Of a stretch of 64,000 bases of DNA, positions 8,300-17,270 are shown piece after piece. Below the pieces are notes generated by a model that saw only the letters and a list, made by a program, of their open reading frames with translations, ran no database searches and was not told the DNA's origin. The position numbers and the translations under genes were made by a program. The number at the start of each line of letters is the position of its first letter. Position 1 is the stretch's first letter. The DNA lies in contig NZ_JAATOO010000003.1 in NCBI RefSeq assembly GCF_011806575.1, forward strand, positions 124,001-188,000, written 5' to 3'. The stretch is from Vibrio hepatarius. GTDB lineage: Bacteria > Pseudomonadota > Gammaproteobacteria > Enterobacterales > Vibrionaceae.

Positions 8300-8947
8300 A
8301 TGAGTATTTTTGATCTAAGTATCAGAGAAAGACTAGAAAAAATGAGCAAAGCTGAACTTATTGAACAACGTCAGCTTGTGTTCGAAGCACGGGGCGTGTA
8401 TCGCCATCTACGAGACTCTGAAGAAAAGCTTCAAGCCTTAGAGTTTATTGAACAATACCTCAATAAACCTAACCGTGGTAGGCCACGAAAACCAGCAGAA
8501 TCCAAATGCAGTGAACAAGTCAAAATAAATATAACTCCGCAAGAAAAAACTGAACTCGAATTCCGCCAAACGAGGCTAGGATACAAACACCTGTCCACCT
8601 ACATGCGCGATATCACTCTTAACCTTATGCCAGATCTGCAAGTTAGTTCGATTGAAAGGCCCGAATTTGATGAAGAATTTCTGGAATCAATATATGAAGA
8701 CATCCAGTTCTCAAGCGTTCAACTGATGCATGCCTTGCAAGAAAATGTGTTAGATAAAGAAACAGTAAACCTCATCATCGAATACCTATCACTGATTCAA
8801 CAAAAACTTGCTGAGCGAGAACAACAAGAGCTGGGTGAATACAACTCTGATTTCGCTTTGATGCTCGCTAATAGGCACTTGACCCAAGAGCAGCTTCAAA
8901 AACTCGCTGACTTTAAAGAGCTGCGTGAAGAAGCAACTTACATGTAA
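8300..8947 (+). CDS. MobC-like relaxosome accessory protein
   Basis: A 215-residue cytoplasmic protein that would bind oriT and help the relaxase nick. The segment KINITPQEKTELEFRQTRLGYKHLSTYMRD (about residues 75-104) has the ribbon-helix-helix-like pattern of MobC proteins, preceded by a basic RGRPRKP stretch. The C-terminal half is acidic and probably helical. I chose the ATG at 8300 (AAAGGTAACC upstream), not the earlier in-frame start, which lies inside the GC-rich oriT candidate. The relaxase follows after 93 bp, a gap that contains two small hairpins (8956-8968, 8975-8987). Confidence 0.72.
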   Translation: MSIFDLSIRERLEKMSKAELIEQRQLVFEARGVYRHLRDSEEKLQALEFIEQYLNKPNRGRPRKPAESKCSEQVKINITPQEKTELEFRQTRLGYKHLSTYMRDITLNLMPDLQVSSIERPEFDEEFLESIYEDIQFSSVQLMHALQENVLDKETVNLIIEYLSLIQQKLAEREQQELGEYNSDFALMLANRHLTQEQLQKLADFKELREEATYM

Positions 8948-9040
8948 ACCTGTGGGCGACTATGTCGCTCCCTTCCGACCTCGTCGGGTCGAACTTATCG
9001 ATTCTACATCACCACATAACAATTATTAAAAGGTGTACTT

Positions 9041-10669
9041 ATGGCTATTCACAAGATATTCAAAACTAAAACGCCAAGCAAAAAACAATCTATTGAAGAC
9101 CAGTCTGCTGCAACTACCAACTACGCGGCGGGCACAACCAAAGATCTAGAGCAATGCGTGCGCGTCGAATACGCTTCTGGCAAGTTCAAACCCCACGAAG
9201 AAAACGACATCATCAGTGAAAAAACAGAATTTCTGATGGCTCACAATATCTCCTCACCATTTCCAACCTTAAAAACACCCCACCTTAAAACCCATGAGAT
9301 GGATTGGTCTGAAATCGGACGCGAGATAGCGAGCTATAAAAGTAAAACTGGCATGCAGAAACCCACCAGCCACCGAATGATATCCCTTCAAATAGGCGAG
9401 CAGCTTAGCCGTAAACAATGGCGAAAACTCGTTAAAAAGTACATGCGCAGGATGGGGCTTCATAACACAAAATATATAGTGTTCATTCATCACGACACTG
9501 CACATAGCCACATCCACATCAACTGCGGCACCGTAGACGTAAAAACGAAAAAAGTCGTCAATGAATGGCAAAACCACCCTGAAGCCACGAAAGTTATGCG
9601 TGAAATTGAAAATGAATTTGGACTCGGCAGCGTCGCTAACCCAGGCGATAAGTTTAACGATAGTGTTGAGAACTCTAAACTAAAGCCCATTCACATCACA
9701 CCAAACAAGAAAACTAAAGGAGGTGATAAAGCCCAGATACGACGCAAATTAGACTTTGTACTTGAGCAAAATAGGCTTCTTGATGTCACCCCCACCCTTC
9801 CAGTTTTTCTTGAGCAGCTAGAAGCTGTTGGTGTTCAAGTTAGGCTTAGCTACAAATCTCAAGCTGACAAGCTCCCCAACGGTATGTCTTATCGCCTGAG
9901 TAAGCCCAACAAAACACAAAACAAGACTAGCAGGCCAGCCCTGTACTTCCCTTCTTCAAAGATGGGACACTGCAATGCATATTCCCTAAAAAATCTGCTG
10001 AATAACGGTCGATTCACAATGAGCGAATGTAACAGTCAAAGCCTTAAACAGTTAAACATGCGAGAATCTAAACGTGCTTATGCCATTGTCAAAGACCCAA
10101 TCCAGACGATTGATACTGAGCAAGGTCATCTTCTGAGTAACGATGATCGCTACTGCAATGTGGTGCTTAGCTTCAGAGATAAAGACTTCACAAAAATCAA
10201 TAAAGCGGTCAAGTATTCTCGCCTCCAAACTTACCTTCAACTATACAATGAGGGAGGTTCAAGGGAGTACGATTCCAAGCTTCATGGTTTTGTCTTCAGA
10301 GTCAGAATTAACAAAATGTGGCACAAAGAAAGCTACAGCCAGTCTTGGTTCAACTCCCCCCAAATGACTCGAGATGAATACACCGCACTGGTCAATCAAC
10401 GTCTGGCAGAGCTGTTAATTGAGTTCATAGAAACATTACTCCGCATGTTGGGGTTTGACTCCCCACATATTGATGTAGAAAGCCATCTTGGAGATTACAA
10501 AGAGCAACCAGGCTTCCAGTTAAAGAGCAACGACGGACTAAACACCGTCCACACCATCCCCCAGCTTCTCAGTGCCATACAAGATGCAAACGCAAGCCGA
10601 CATATCAGGCGCTACTTAGAGATACGCGAGGAGCAAGAGCTAGATTTAACCTTAGAAAGAACATTCTAG
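9041..10669 (+). CDS. Relaxase/mobilization nuclease (MOBP-like)
   Basis: Nicks oriT and pilots the transferred strand. The 542-residue protein has the metal-binding relaxase motif HHDTAHSHIHIN at residues 150-161 (three-His motif III). Upstream, HRMISLQIGEQLSRKQWRKL (about 111-130) resembles the motif II helix region. The catalytic tyrosine is not obvious; several tyrosines lie nearby. It is paired with the MobC-like gene, giving the island a self-contained mobilization module. No coupling protein or mating-pore genes are present, so it would need a conjugative helper. AAAAGGTG lies before the ATG. Confidence 0.85.
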   Translation: MAIHKIFKTKTPSKKQSIEDQSAATTNYAAGTTKDLEQCVRVEYASGKFKPHEENDIISEKTEFLMAHNISSPFPTLKTPHLKTHEMDWSEIGREIASYKSKTGMQKPTSHRMISLQIGEQLSRKQWRKLVKKYMRRMGLHNTKYIVFIHHDTAHSHIHINCGTVDVKTKKVVNEWQNHPEATKVMREIENEFGLGSVANPGDKFNDSVENSKLKPIHITPNKKTKGGDKAQIRRKLDFVLEQNRLLDVTPTLPVFLEQLEAVGVQVRLSYKSQADKLPNGMSYRLSKPNKTQNKTSRPALYFPSSKMGHCNAYSLKNLLNNGRFTMSECNSQSLKQLNMRESKRAYAIVKDPIQTIDTEQGHLLSNDDRYCNVVLSFRDKDFTKINKAVKYSRLQTYLQLYNEGGSREYDSKLHGFVFRVRINKMWHKESYSQSWFNSPQMTRDEYTALVNQRLAELLIEFIETLLRMLGFDSPHIDVESHLGDYKEQPGFQLKSNDGLNTVHTIPQLLSAIQDANASRHIRRYLEIREEQELDLTLERTF

Positions 10670-10689
10670 CTTACTTTTTAGTCAACTTA

Positions 10690-10716
10690 TGATCACAACT
10701 AACTGAGTTGGAAACT
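10690..10716. repeat. Terminal inverted repeat, left end of the IS3-type transposon
   Basis: It begins TGATCACA and ends GTTGGAAACT. A second related motif (ATGGAAAC, 10763-10770) lies 55 bp inside. The preceding ACTTA matches the bases after the opposite end. Confidence 0.7.
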
Positions 10717-10813
10717 AAGGGTATCAAAAGGAACAGGCATCCTGGTACAGCCTATAACTAAGATGGAAACAGTACAATCAAATGGATTACCATAAACTGA
10801 TTGTCACTACAGT

Positions 10814-12199
10814 TTATGGCAACAAGTTATCTATAATCTTATTAAATTTTTCTTGATCTCTACCATACTCGATTAAGTCATCAAAAATTATATTCAGCCA
10901 GGTTGCTTCCTCATCAGAAAGAGTGCGAAATTCGGTGTAACCATCACCTGAATCATAAGGCTTTTCTTGAAACAGTCCATGTAATAACCTCTCTATCCGT
11001 ATTGCATTACCCGCACCGACGATCGCTACTCGCAAGCCTTTTACATTTGTATCGTGTGCTTGAGATACCTCTTTAACTCTTTTCTGACAACGCCTCTCTA
11101 ATGTAACGCCAATTTTCCAATTGCCACTATCATCTTGCCATGTATAAACAGTATCGCTCGAGCGATTGGAGCACTTAGGACAGGGCGCGGAAAATCTTTT
11201 GACATCGCGAGGTAAGATGAGCCATTCATACAAACATTCATCATTGGTACAACGGTGAAGCACCTTTGTTTCCGTATTTTCATATTCACCAATTACTGTA
11301 AGATCTTGGCGTCTTGACTCGACATATGCGACATATTCATCATGAGACATTTTATTACTAGTCGCAGCGGCAATAGCTTTTTTAACACCACATTCAGGAC
11401 AGCCCTTACCCGCTTTAAGACCTGTTGCTATAGCGTCCCACTTTCGACCACATTCTGCTATAAGGCACTTACATTCAACTTTTGCCTTAGCTGTCGTATA
11501 TATCCCTAAAATTTCAATGTTAGGGTTAATTTCCTTTACTTGAGCTAAAAATTGCTCATGAGGGATACGACTCGCCTTGTTTCGTTGTCGCTTAGCCACT
11601 TTTTCACATTCAGGACAGCCCTTACCTGATTTTATATTCGAAGGACGAGCAAGCCATTTATGGCGACAGCTCTCCACCAAACACTGATGATCGATTTCGA
11701 TGTGATTGGATACATAAGTACCAACGACCTTCACCTTCGGATTGATCTTGCAAACAATCTTTTCATAGTCTTCTTGGCTATGTAACCTTTTTGAACTGTA
11801 CTTCACAATTCCGCATTTTGGGCAACCTGTTCCACTATCTTTAATCGAATTAGGAGTAGCATACCATTCATTCTTGCAATCAGCTTTGTTACATCGATGC
11901 AGTATCTTGGTGCTATTTGTTACGTAATCCTCTAAGTTAGTCAGCTCTGGTCGATTATCCCGCAGGTATTGTGCGTAGACCTCTGGCGACTGCCTTTGAG
12001 AACACCGTCTACACCCCTGTTGCTTGAATACTTTCTCTGGAGTAACCATCCACTCATCATTACCACAATGGCATACGTGAAGTGTTTTGGTCTTTGAGTT
12101 CACATACTCACCGATAAGCTTAACACCAGGGCGCTCTTGCTTAAGTCTATCCTTATATTTATTTTCATATGGATTGGCTTTTTTACTACTTAAATTCAT
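10814..12199 (-). CDS. Multi Zn-ribbon protein with C-terminal GIY-YIG-like domain (transposon passenger)
   Basis: A 461-residue protein with at least five consecutive treble-clef/Zn-ribbon units, each with one or two CxxC or CxxxxC knuckles (for example CHCGNDEW, GCRRCSQRQ, GCPKCG, GCPECE, CPKCSNR). A C-terminal domain reads VYTWQDDSGNWKIGVTLERRCQKR..RIERLLHGLF, which resembles the GIY-YIG family (T5orf172/MUG113 type: K-IG-T, Arg, then Glu). It is probably a DNA-binding, possibly DNA-cutting protein, like homing or phage-associated endonucleases. It lies inside the IS3-type transposon. The start is uncertain: an in-frame ATG exists at 12235, but neither has a strong ribosome site. Confidence 0.6.
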   Translation of the reverse strand: MNLSSKKANPYENKYKDRLKQERPGVKLIGEYVNSKTKTLHVCHCGNDEWMVTPEKVFKQQGCRRCSQRQSPEVYAQYLRDNRPELTNLEDYVTNSTKILHRCNKADCKNEWYATPNSIKDSGTGCPKCGIVKYSSKRLHSQEDYEKIVCKINPKVKVVGTYVSNHIEIDHQCLVESCRHKWLARPSNIKSGKGCPECEKVAKRQRNKASRIPHEQFLAQVKEINPNIEILGIYTTAKAKVECKCLIAECGRKWDAIATGLKAGKGCPECGVKKAIAAATSNKMSHDEYVAYVESRRQDLTVIGEYENTETKVLHRCTNDECLYEWLILPRDVKRFSAPCPKCSNRSSDTVYTWQDDSGNWKIGVTLERRCQKRVKEVSQAHDTNVKGLRVAIVGAGNAIRIERLLHGLFQEKPYDSGDGYTEFRTLSDEEATWLNIIFDDLIEYGRDQEKFNKIIDNLLP

Positions 12200-12356
12200 T
12201 TTCTTAACCAAAATAACCCCATAAAATACATGCACTTAATAATATCGAAAAATAATAGTTCAGAAAAGTTACTTGTTAAATGGCCTTGCGAAGACAAAAC
12301 GATCAACTCATATCGTAAATGCACCATGAATCGCTCAGCCTCCTGTAGACCAGCGT

Positions 12357-13519
12357 CTAGTTGTAAATTCCAAGCTTTTCATACACCAATGGAGGCATAT
12401 TCTCAGCGTTGCTGTGCTTACATTTAGAGTTATAAAACATCTCGATGTAATCGAAGATATCTGAACATGCTCTTTCTCTTGTTTGGTAGATCTTTTGCTT
12501 AATCCGTTCACGTTTTAGAAGCTGGAAGAAGATTTCCGCTACAGCATTCTCATGACAGTTTCGCCTGCGAATCGCTCGGTATCAGGTTACGCTCTTTAAG
12601 AAACGCCTGCCATTCATAGCCCGTGAATTGACTTCCCTGATCAGAATGGATTAGCACTATACTTTTTGGCTTTCGACCCCATACCGCTACAAGAAGTGCT
12701 TGTGTTACCAGCTCTTCCATCCTTGAACTCATTGACCGACCGACCACGGCTCTCCTAATAAAGGTCGAGCACGACAGCTATATACAGCTAACCTTCGTGT
12801 GTCCTGATGTAGGTGATGTCTGTTACCCAAGATTGATTCTGCTCAGATGGCGAGAACTCACGGTCTAATATGTTTTCAGCGATAAGTGCTGGCTGACCAC
12901 TATACATTCCACGGTGCTTCTTATATCCGACTTGAGCTTTCAGTCCCTCCTGTCGCATCAGGCGGGCGACTCGGTGCTTGCTGCATGTCTCGCCTAAATC
13001 CCGTAGATCACTTTGAACCTTGCGGTAACCATAGACACAACCACTTTCAAGCCAATAATGCTTAATCAAGCCCAGTAAGCGTTCATCCTCAATAGTTCTG
13101 GCAGATTTCGGCTGTTTTAGCCATGCATAAAAGCCACTGCGCTGGATACTAAGAATCTGGCACATTAGACGTACAGGGTACTTATCGAGTCTGGATTTTA
13201 TGAACGCGTATTTTTCTTCAGCTCGCTGGCGAAAAACACGGCTTCCTTTAAGATATCGCGTTCCTGTATCACTCGCTCCAGCTCTTTTTTCAAGCTCTCT
13301 TTTCCGAGCTTCCTGCTCATTCATTTGCTGATAATGCTTACTGTCTGAACCGTACTTCTTCATCCAGTTATAGAGGCTATTAGTGAAGACCCAAAGGCGC
13401 TTTGACACACTTGCTACAATGTAGCCTTGTTCGGTGACTTGCTTAACGGCTTGGATTTTAAATTCATCGTAAACTACAGTAATAACGCTATAAGGTGAAT
13501 ATGTCGCTTTTTTGGTCAA
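12357..13519 (-). pseudogene. IS3-family transposase (OrfA+OrfB), multiply disrupted
   Basis: The OrfA helix-turn-helix (DEFKIQAVKQVTEQGY..SLYNWMKKYG) and OrfB (YAFIKSRLDKYPVRLMCQIL, WVTDITYIRTHEG, HSDQGSQFTGYEWQAFL, terminal EKLGIYN) are all readable on the minus strand but are spread over different frames. There is a stop after THEG (12788) and a shift before the third catalytic region. An extra segment (YSVITVVY) breaks the OrfA start, and the OrfA/OrfB junction is scrambled (LEKRAGASDTGTR). The DDE residues survive individually, but no intact transposase can be made. Confidence 0.88.
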
Positions 13520-13520
13520 G

Positions 13521-13589
13521 TCAGTTTCCAATTTAGTTATCGGTTTCCAACTCGGTTATCACAGTTTCCAACTTGGTTATCTGTGATCA
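13521..13589. repeat. Terminal inverted repeat plus three subterminal repeats, right end
   Basis: GTTTCCAA-type units occur at 13524, 13543 and 13564, spaced 19 and 21 bp, each followed by a GTTATC-like block. The outermost is part of the terminal repeat ending TGTGATCA at 13589. Such a tandem array probably serves as transposase binding sites and overlaps the start of the transposase frame. Confidence 0.7.
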
Positions 13590-13830
13590 ACTTACCATGG
13601 ATTTCAACCCGAATAATAAATTGACTAAATTTCTTTTTTCAATATAAGTTAATTGATTACTAGAAACACTAAAATAGATTAATCATTAACTTAGTAATCT
13701 AATGACAAAAATAAACATAAATCCATGCCAAACATATAAATTATGTCAAATAACTTTTTATTGCACATAGAAAAATAAGCATTTACTATTTTATTACCCT
13801 TACTAATAAATATAATAAAAAGGATAACTT

Positions 13831-14670
13831 ATGCTCAGTGTAATTAAAGCTAATAAAATCATTTCCGACATGAGAGAAAAGAACGCCAACACGGAAAACA
13901 CTAAGGTCTGGTATCAACTTCGTCTTCCAAATGATAATGGCAAGTCTATATCAGTAAGAGGAACTGTTATTGATAACGATTCAGTAGTCTCATCTGAGGT
14001 AATCTTCCAAATCCCACTAGATACAGCTACCAAGATACCACGCTCAAAGTACGACATAGAGCGCAGATACGCCACAGAGCACTTTCAACCAAGCATCATG
14101 TCTCTAAAGGACAGCTACTTCGAGAAAATTCAGGTGTATTTCAATCTTGCAGTTAAAGAAAACCTCGAACGCGTGGCAAACATTGAGCGAGGGACTGTTA
14201 CTCTCGAAAATGGCGATAACGTGCATCAATTTGCATCCCCAATTCATCATTTGTGCGAAACAATTGGTCAGATCGAGCGTGTTGATGGCAGTCGCACTAT
14301 TGGATCAAGAGGATTAGAGCTAAAAGCGGATGAAGCCGAGGACATTCAGCAAGCTTTGGCTCGTCTAGAATCAATATTGTCGAATATGGGGTACGGCTGC
14401 AAAAGCTTTAATGTGGAAAAGTACCAAAATGACGAGATCGCCAAGTTCATGGATAACAAATACGACATGGGGCGAATGATTGGAGGCCTAGATAAGCTTG
14501 AGAAGCAATCTAAGTTCGAACAATACTGCTTAGCCCGTTTCACTAACTGCGATGAAAATTTATTGACGCCGCTTTCAGAGAACGCTACATCCAACACCAC
14601 ATCTCGCGTTAGAGCAACCTTTGAGGCTTTAAGGGGAAGAAACGTAAAAGTAGTCAAAAGGCCCAAGTAG
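13831..14670 (+). CDS. Hypothetical protein, 279 aa
   Basis: I do not recognise this family. The product is soluble, mixed alpha/beta, without signal peptide or membrane helices. It has a basic C-terminus (RVRATFEALRGRNVKVVKRPK) and a long, probably helical middle part. AAAAGGATAA precedes the ATG, supporting real translation. It stands alone between the IS3-type transposon and a GC-rich hairpin (14681-14698) that may end its transcript. The 241-bp upstream region is AT-rich and has a TTGACT that could be a -35 element. Confidence 0.6.
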   Translation: MLSVIKANKIISDMREKNANTENTKVWYQLRLPNDNGKSISVRGTVIDNDSVVSSEVIFQIPLDTATKIPRSKYDIERRYATEHFQPSIMSLKDSYFEKIQVYFNLAVKENLERVANIERGTVTLENGDNVHQFASPIHHLCETIGQIERVDGSRTIGSRGLELKADEAEDIQQALARLESILSNMGYGCKSFNVEKYQNDEIAKFMDNKYDMGRMIGGLDKLEKQSKFEQYCLARFTNCDENLLTPLSENATSNTTSRVRATFEALRGRNVKVVKRPK

Positions 14671-14680
14671 TACAATTCAT

Positions 14681-14698
14681 GGGGCCTTTGGAGGCCCC
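14681..14698. terminator. GC-rich hairpin after the 279-aa gene
   Basis: GGGGCC (14681-14686) pairs with GGCCCC (14693-14698) around a 6-base loop. There is no T run, so termination is possible but weak. The rest of the gene-free stretch to 15026 shows nothing supportable; a 71-codon frame there has no family resemblance. Confidence 0.4.
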
Positions 14699-15026
14699 TA
14701 TTGAATATGGAGCTCAAGTCGTCTTATAAAGTCAATAACATCAACGCTCATAAGAAATGTGAAGATATTGTGCATGAGCATATCCATGCTAAACACTGAT
14801 CGCGATCCAGATCACTTCATATCTCAAGTTGATTTCCGACAATTTGGTAAAAGTATTTTTTCTGTCAGATCAATAACCTTCTATTTGATTAGCTTACTAA
14901 TAAATGTTGCAGGAAAAAAGTCTGTAATATTGCTGAAAAGCTGGATTGCCGAGTTAGTACAGTGCGGTGTTTAAAAATACCATGAGGTAATGTCAAGGAT
15001 TCCATTCCCTGAGATGGTGATGTGTA

Positions 15027-15239
15027 TTAGTCCAAGTTATTATCTTTACTTGGGTCTGGGTTTGATACTGGTGTTTTTACGCCGTTGATTTTTCTTATAT
15101 GGTACTTGGAGTATTCACCACTCTCAATCTTCTTAACAAACTGACTTCTAGTCATATTTTCGCCAGAATAGTTATCACGAAACTTGGTATTTCTTCCACT
15201 GCTCGACTCTTGAGTGGTGGTTACACGTTTTCTTCCCAT
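15027..15239 (-). CDS. Small DUF3892-like protein, probably SOS-regulated
   Basis: A 70-residue basic protein. The second half (MTRSQFVKKIESGEYSKYHI, then KINGVKTPVSNPD) resembles the DUF3892 group of small proteins found in mobile elements and phages; the match is by pattern only. Its start lies 36 bp from a perfect CTGT-N8-ACAG LexA box at 15275-15290, so transcription after DNA damage is likely. Function unknown. Confidence 0.6.
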   Translation of the reverse strand: MGRKRVTTTQESSSGRNTKFRDNYSGENMTRSQFVKKIESGEYSKYHIRKINGVKTPVSNPDPSKDNNLD

Positions 15240-15274
15240 AATGTCACCTCTGGGTTTAGCTGATGATGTAAAGC

Positions 15275-15290
15275 CTGTCTATAATAACAG
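15275..15290. promoter_or_regulatory. LexA (SOS) box
   Basis: CTGTCTATAATAACAG fits the gammaproteobacterial LexA consensus CTGT-N8-ACAG exactly. It lies between the divergent small gene (start 15239) and the gene pair starting at 15471, and could control either or both. Confidence 0.75.
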
Positions 15291-15470
15291 TACTCGACTG
15301 TTAACAAAACGCTTTCACTTAACTTTTTATGTTTCACTTTACTTTCTTACCCTCCCGTTTACTTACCCTTCATTGATTGACAAATTTAAAAAAACGCAAG
15401 ATAATTGACGTGTATTTCACCAAACACCCATCAAGGGGCTACACAAATCTTCATAAGGAACAGTTTTACA

Positions 15471-16082
15471 ATGAAGCAACCGTGGGAACTCAATCCAGCA
15501 CTATCGCAAGACCGCATTAAACAGCTTGCTTCTCTAATGAGGGAAGTACGAGACTCGGTAATTGATTTACATGATGATGTTTTAGGGGACTCGGCAAGGT
15601 CAACAGGTCTTAGAGCATACGAGTGCTGTAGAAATCAGATTATCAGAGCATCTAAAGACCAGCACGATTGGGCTTGGTTGGGAGTAGTTAAGGATGATGG
15701 TCGATTCACCTTTTCTATTGAATCTGTTCCTGTGCGCTTGTACCGTGGTAAGCCAAGTTGTCCTGAAGAGCGGAGATTGATCCCTTGTATCGAAGCTCTA
15801 AGCCAAATGAGTTTGCTTGATGCAGAAGTAGGTAAGGCTGCATCGATTCTTTGGTTTTTTGCAATTGAAGTTGATGAACTCCGTTATGTAGAACGAGTAA
15901 CCTTTACTGGTTTTTTAGATGGAGTTCAGGTGTCGTGTTGGGAAATTCCATTGGATGAAAAAGTTTCTGCTTTAAGCTCTGTTGATGTTGAGTTGCCCGA
16001 GCCTGTTGTAACCCAGAAAGCTTCTGTTTCCATTAAAGCAAAAGAGAATAAGGCTCCCAAAGATGGAGCCAGTAATGGTTAG
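15471..16082 (+). CDS. Hypothetical partner of the XRE-ImmA protein
   Basis: A 203-residue protein that I cannot assign. It begins with a helical segment (LSQDRIKQLASLMREVRDSVIDLHDD) and ends in a Lys/Ala-rich tail that is probably disordered. The ATG at 15471 has AAGGAA upstream; an in-frame start at 15405 lacks this. Five bases separate it from the XRE-ImmA/IrrE gene, so the pair is one operon. In similar pairs the upstream gene is often a toxin-like or target protein that the metallopeptidase regulates; this is inference. Confidence 0.65.
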   Translation: MKQPWELNPALSQDRIKQLASLMREVRDSVIDLHDDVLGDSARSTGLRAYECCRNQIIRASKDQHDWAWLGVVKDDGRFTFSIESVPVRLYRGKPSCPEERRLIPCIEALSQMSLLDAEVGKAASILWFFAIEVDELRYVERVTFTGFLDGVQVSCWEIPLDEKVSALSSVDVELPEPVVTQKASVSIKAKENKAPKDGASNG

Positions 16083-16087
16083 TAATT

Positions 16088-17215
16088 ATGTCTGTAACAT
16101 TTTATGGAGAGCGGTTGCGATTAGCCCGCTTGCTTAAGGGTTGTACGTTACAAGAACTGGGGGATGCTGTGGCTGTTACGCGTCAAAGTATCCACCAATA
16201 CGAGAGTGATGTTAGAGCTCCTGCTGATGACGTAGCAAACGCATTGGCTGAGTTTTTGAAAGTGTCACCTGAGTTTTTTAGCATGCCGCTTTCTGGTGAT
16301 GTTAAGCCTGAACAGTGTCATTTTCGGAAGCGTCAAACAACTCCCGCAGGAGTTAAAAATCGCGTCCAAGCATACAGCACAATACTTGAACAATTGGTAT
16401 CTGAACTGCATGAGCATTTGGATTTACCAGAGAACAAGTTCAACTTGGTTGATAACGATAAACTTCCAGAGTTAACACCGCCAGTGATAGAGAAGATTGC
16501 AGAAGGTGCACGTGTTAGATGGGGGTTAACTTCGGATGCGCCAATAGATAACATGATTAATGTTGTTGAAAATCAGGGGGCTATTGTTACTTGTTTTGAT
16601 GGGGTATCTGACAAAGTTGACGCCCTCTCAGTTAACCGAAAGTTTCCGATCATTATTAGAAACACTGCAAAAGAAAGTGTTTGTCGTCTGAGATTCGACA
16701 TTGCACACGAATGCGGGCATCTGGTCATGCATGACGGTGTCGAAACTGGCTGTAAGCAAACAGAGCGAGAAGCTGATGCTTTTGCCTCTGCTTTTCTTTT
16801 CCCTCGGAAGTCATTCGCTCGCGAGTTTCCAGCGTGCCTAGCGGCTAATGGCAGCATCAACTGGAAGGAAGTATATAACCTAAAACTCAGATGGAAAATG
16901 AGTGCTAGGGCAATTATTTACAGGGCTCACTTTCTTGGTTTTATTAACGCACAGCAGTATCGGACGGCGAACGTGTGGTTTAGCCAGACTAGGCAAACGC
17001 GAAAAGAGAAGTTCGATGATAAGATACCTCTAGAGACCCCTCATGTGTTAGAGGAAGGTCTGCAAGTTCTAAGCGAGCACCTTGGAATTTCCTTTAAAAG
17101 GCTGTCGGATAAATTAGGCGTTAGCCCTGAGTTATTGTCAGAAATTACAGGCGTATCATACTCTGAAAACGTGATTGATGACTCAAATGACGTCGTTATC
17201 CCTTTTAACTTTTAG
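16088..17215 (+). CDS. XRE-family HTH protein with ImmA/IrrE metallopeptidase domain
   Basis: A two-domain regulator-protease of 375 residues. The N-terminal XRE helix-turn-helix (about residues 6-65: LRLARLLKGCTLQELGDAVAVTRQSIHQYE) binds DNA. The Zn-peptidase core has HECGH (His207, Glu208, His211) followed by a second Glu region EREADAFASAFLFP. ImmA-type proteases cleave repressors to induce mobile elements, and XRE-ImmA fusions are common in toxin-antitoxin and defence loci. It is cotranscribed with the 203-residue gene, with a LexA box farther upstream. Confidence 0.85.
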   Translation: MSVTFYGERLRLARLLKGCTLQELGDAVAVTRQSIHQYESDVRAPADDVANALAEFLKVSPEFFSMPLSGDVKPEQCHFRKRQTTPAGVKNRVQAYSTILEQLVSELHEHLDLPENKFNLVDNDKLPELTPPVIEKIAEGARVRWGLTSDAPIDNMINVVENQGAIVTCFDGVSDKVDALSVNRKFPIIIRNTAKESVCRLRFDIAHECGHLVMHDGVETGCKQTEREADAFASAFLFPRKSFAREFPACLAANGSINWKEVYNLKLRWKMSARAIIYRAHFLGFINAQQYRTANVWFSQTRQTRKEKFDDKIPLETPHVLEEGLQVLSEHLGISFKRLSDKLGVSPELLSEITGVSYSENVIDDSNDVVIPFNF

Positions 17216-17270
17216 GTTGTTTGAAGCCCATCTTCAATGATGGGCTTTCATTCTTTAGGTTCCAGCTGTA

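Larger units (their letters stand above)
10690..13589 (-). mobile_element. IS3-family transposon (2.9 kb) with passenger gene, 5-bp target duplication
   Basis: The ends are imperfect inverted repeats (10690-10716 and 13563-13589, about 22 of 26 matching after the terminal T), beginning TGATCACA and ending TGTGATCA. They are flanked by direct ACTTA (10685-10689 and 13590-13594). Inside are a decayed IS3-type transposase at the right and a complete Zn-ribbon/GIY-YIG-like gene at the left, between the transposase and the far end. Ordinary IS3 elements are about 1.2-1.5 kb, so this looks like an IS that captured a passenger. The transposase is dead, so it now needs help in trans. Confidence 0.7.

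Noticed and set aside
13521-13589. Tn7-like transposon end with several TnsB-type sites and 5-bp duplication
   Set aside because: The repeats and 5-bp duplication fit, but no Tn7 genes are present, and the intact order transposase-start-next-to-end plus TGA...TCA ends fits an IS3-family element better. Kept as IS3-type, with this alternative noted.
14759-14974. 71-codon plus-strand frame
   Set aside because: No clear ribosome site or family; treated as part of a gene-free region.
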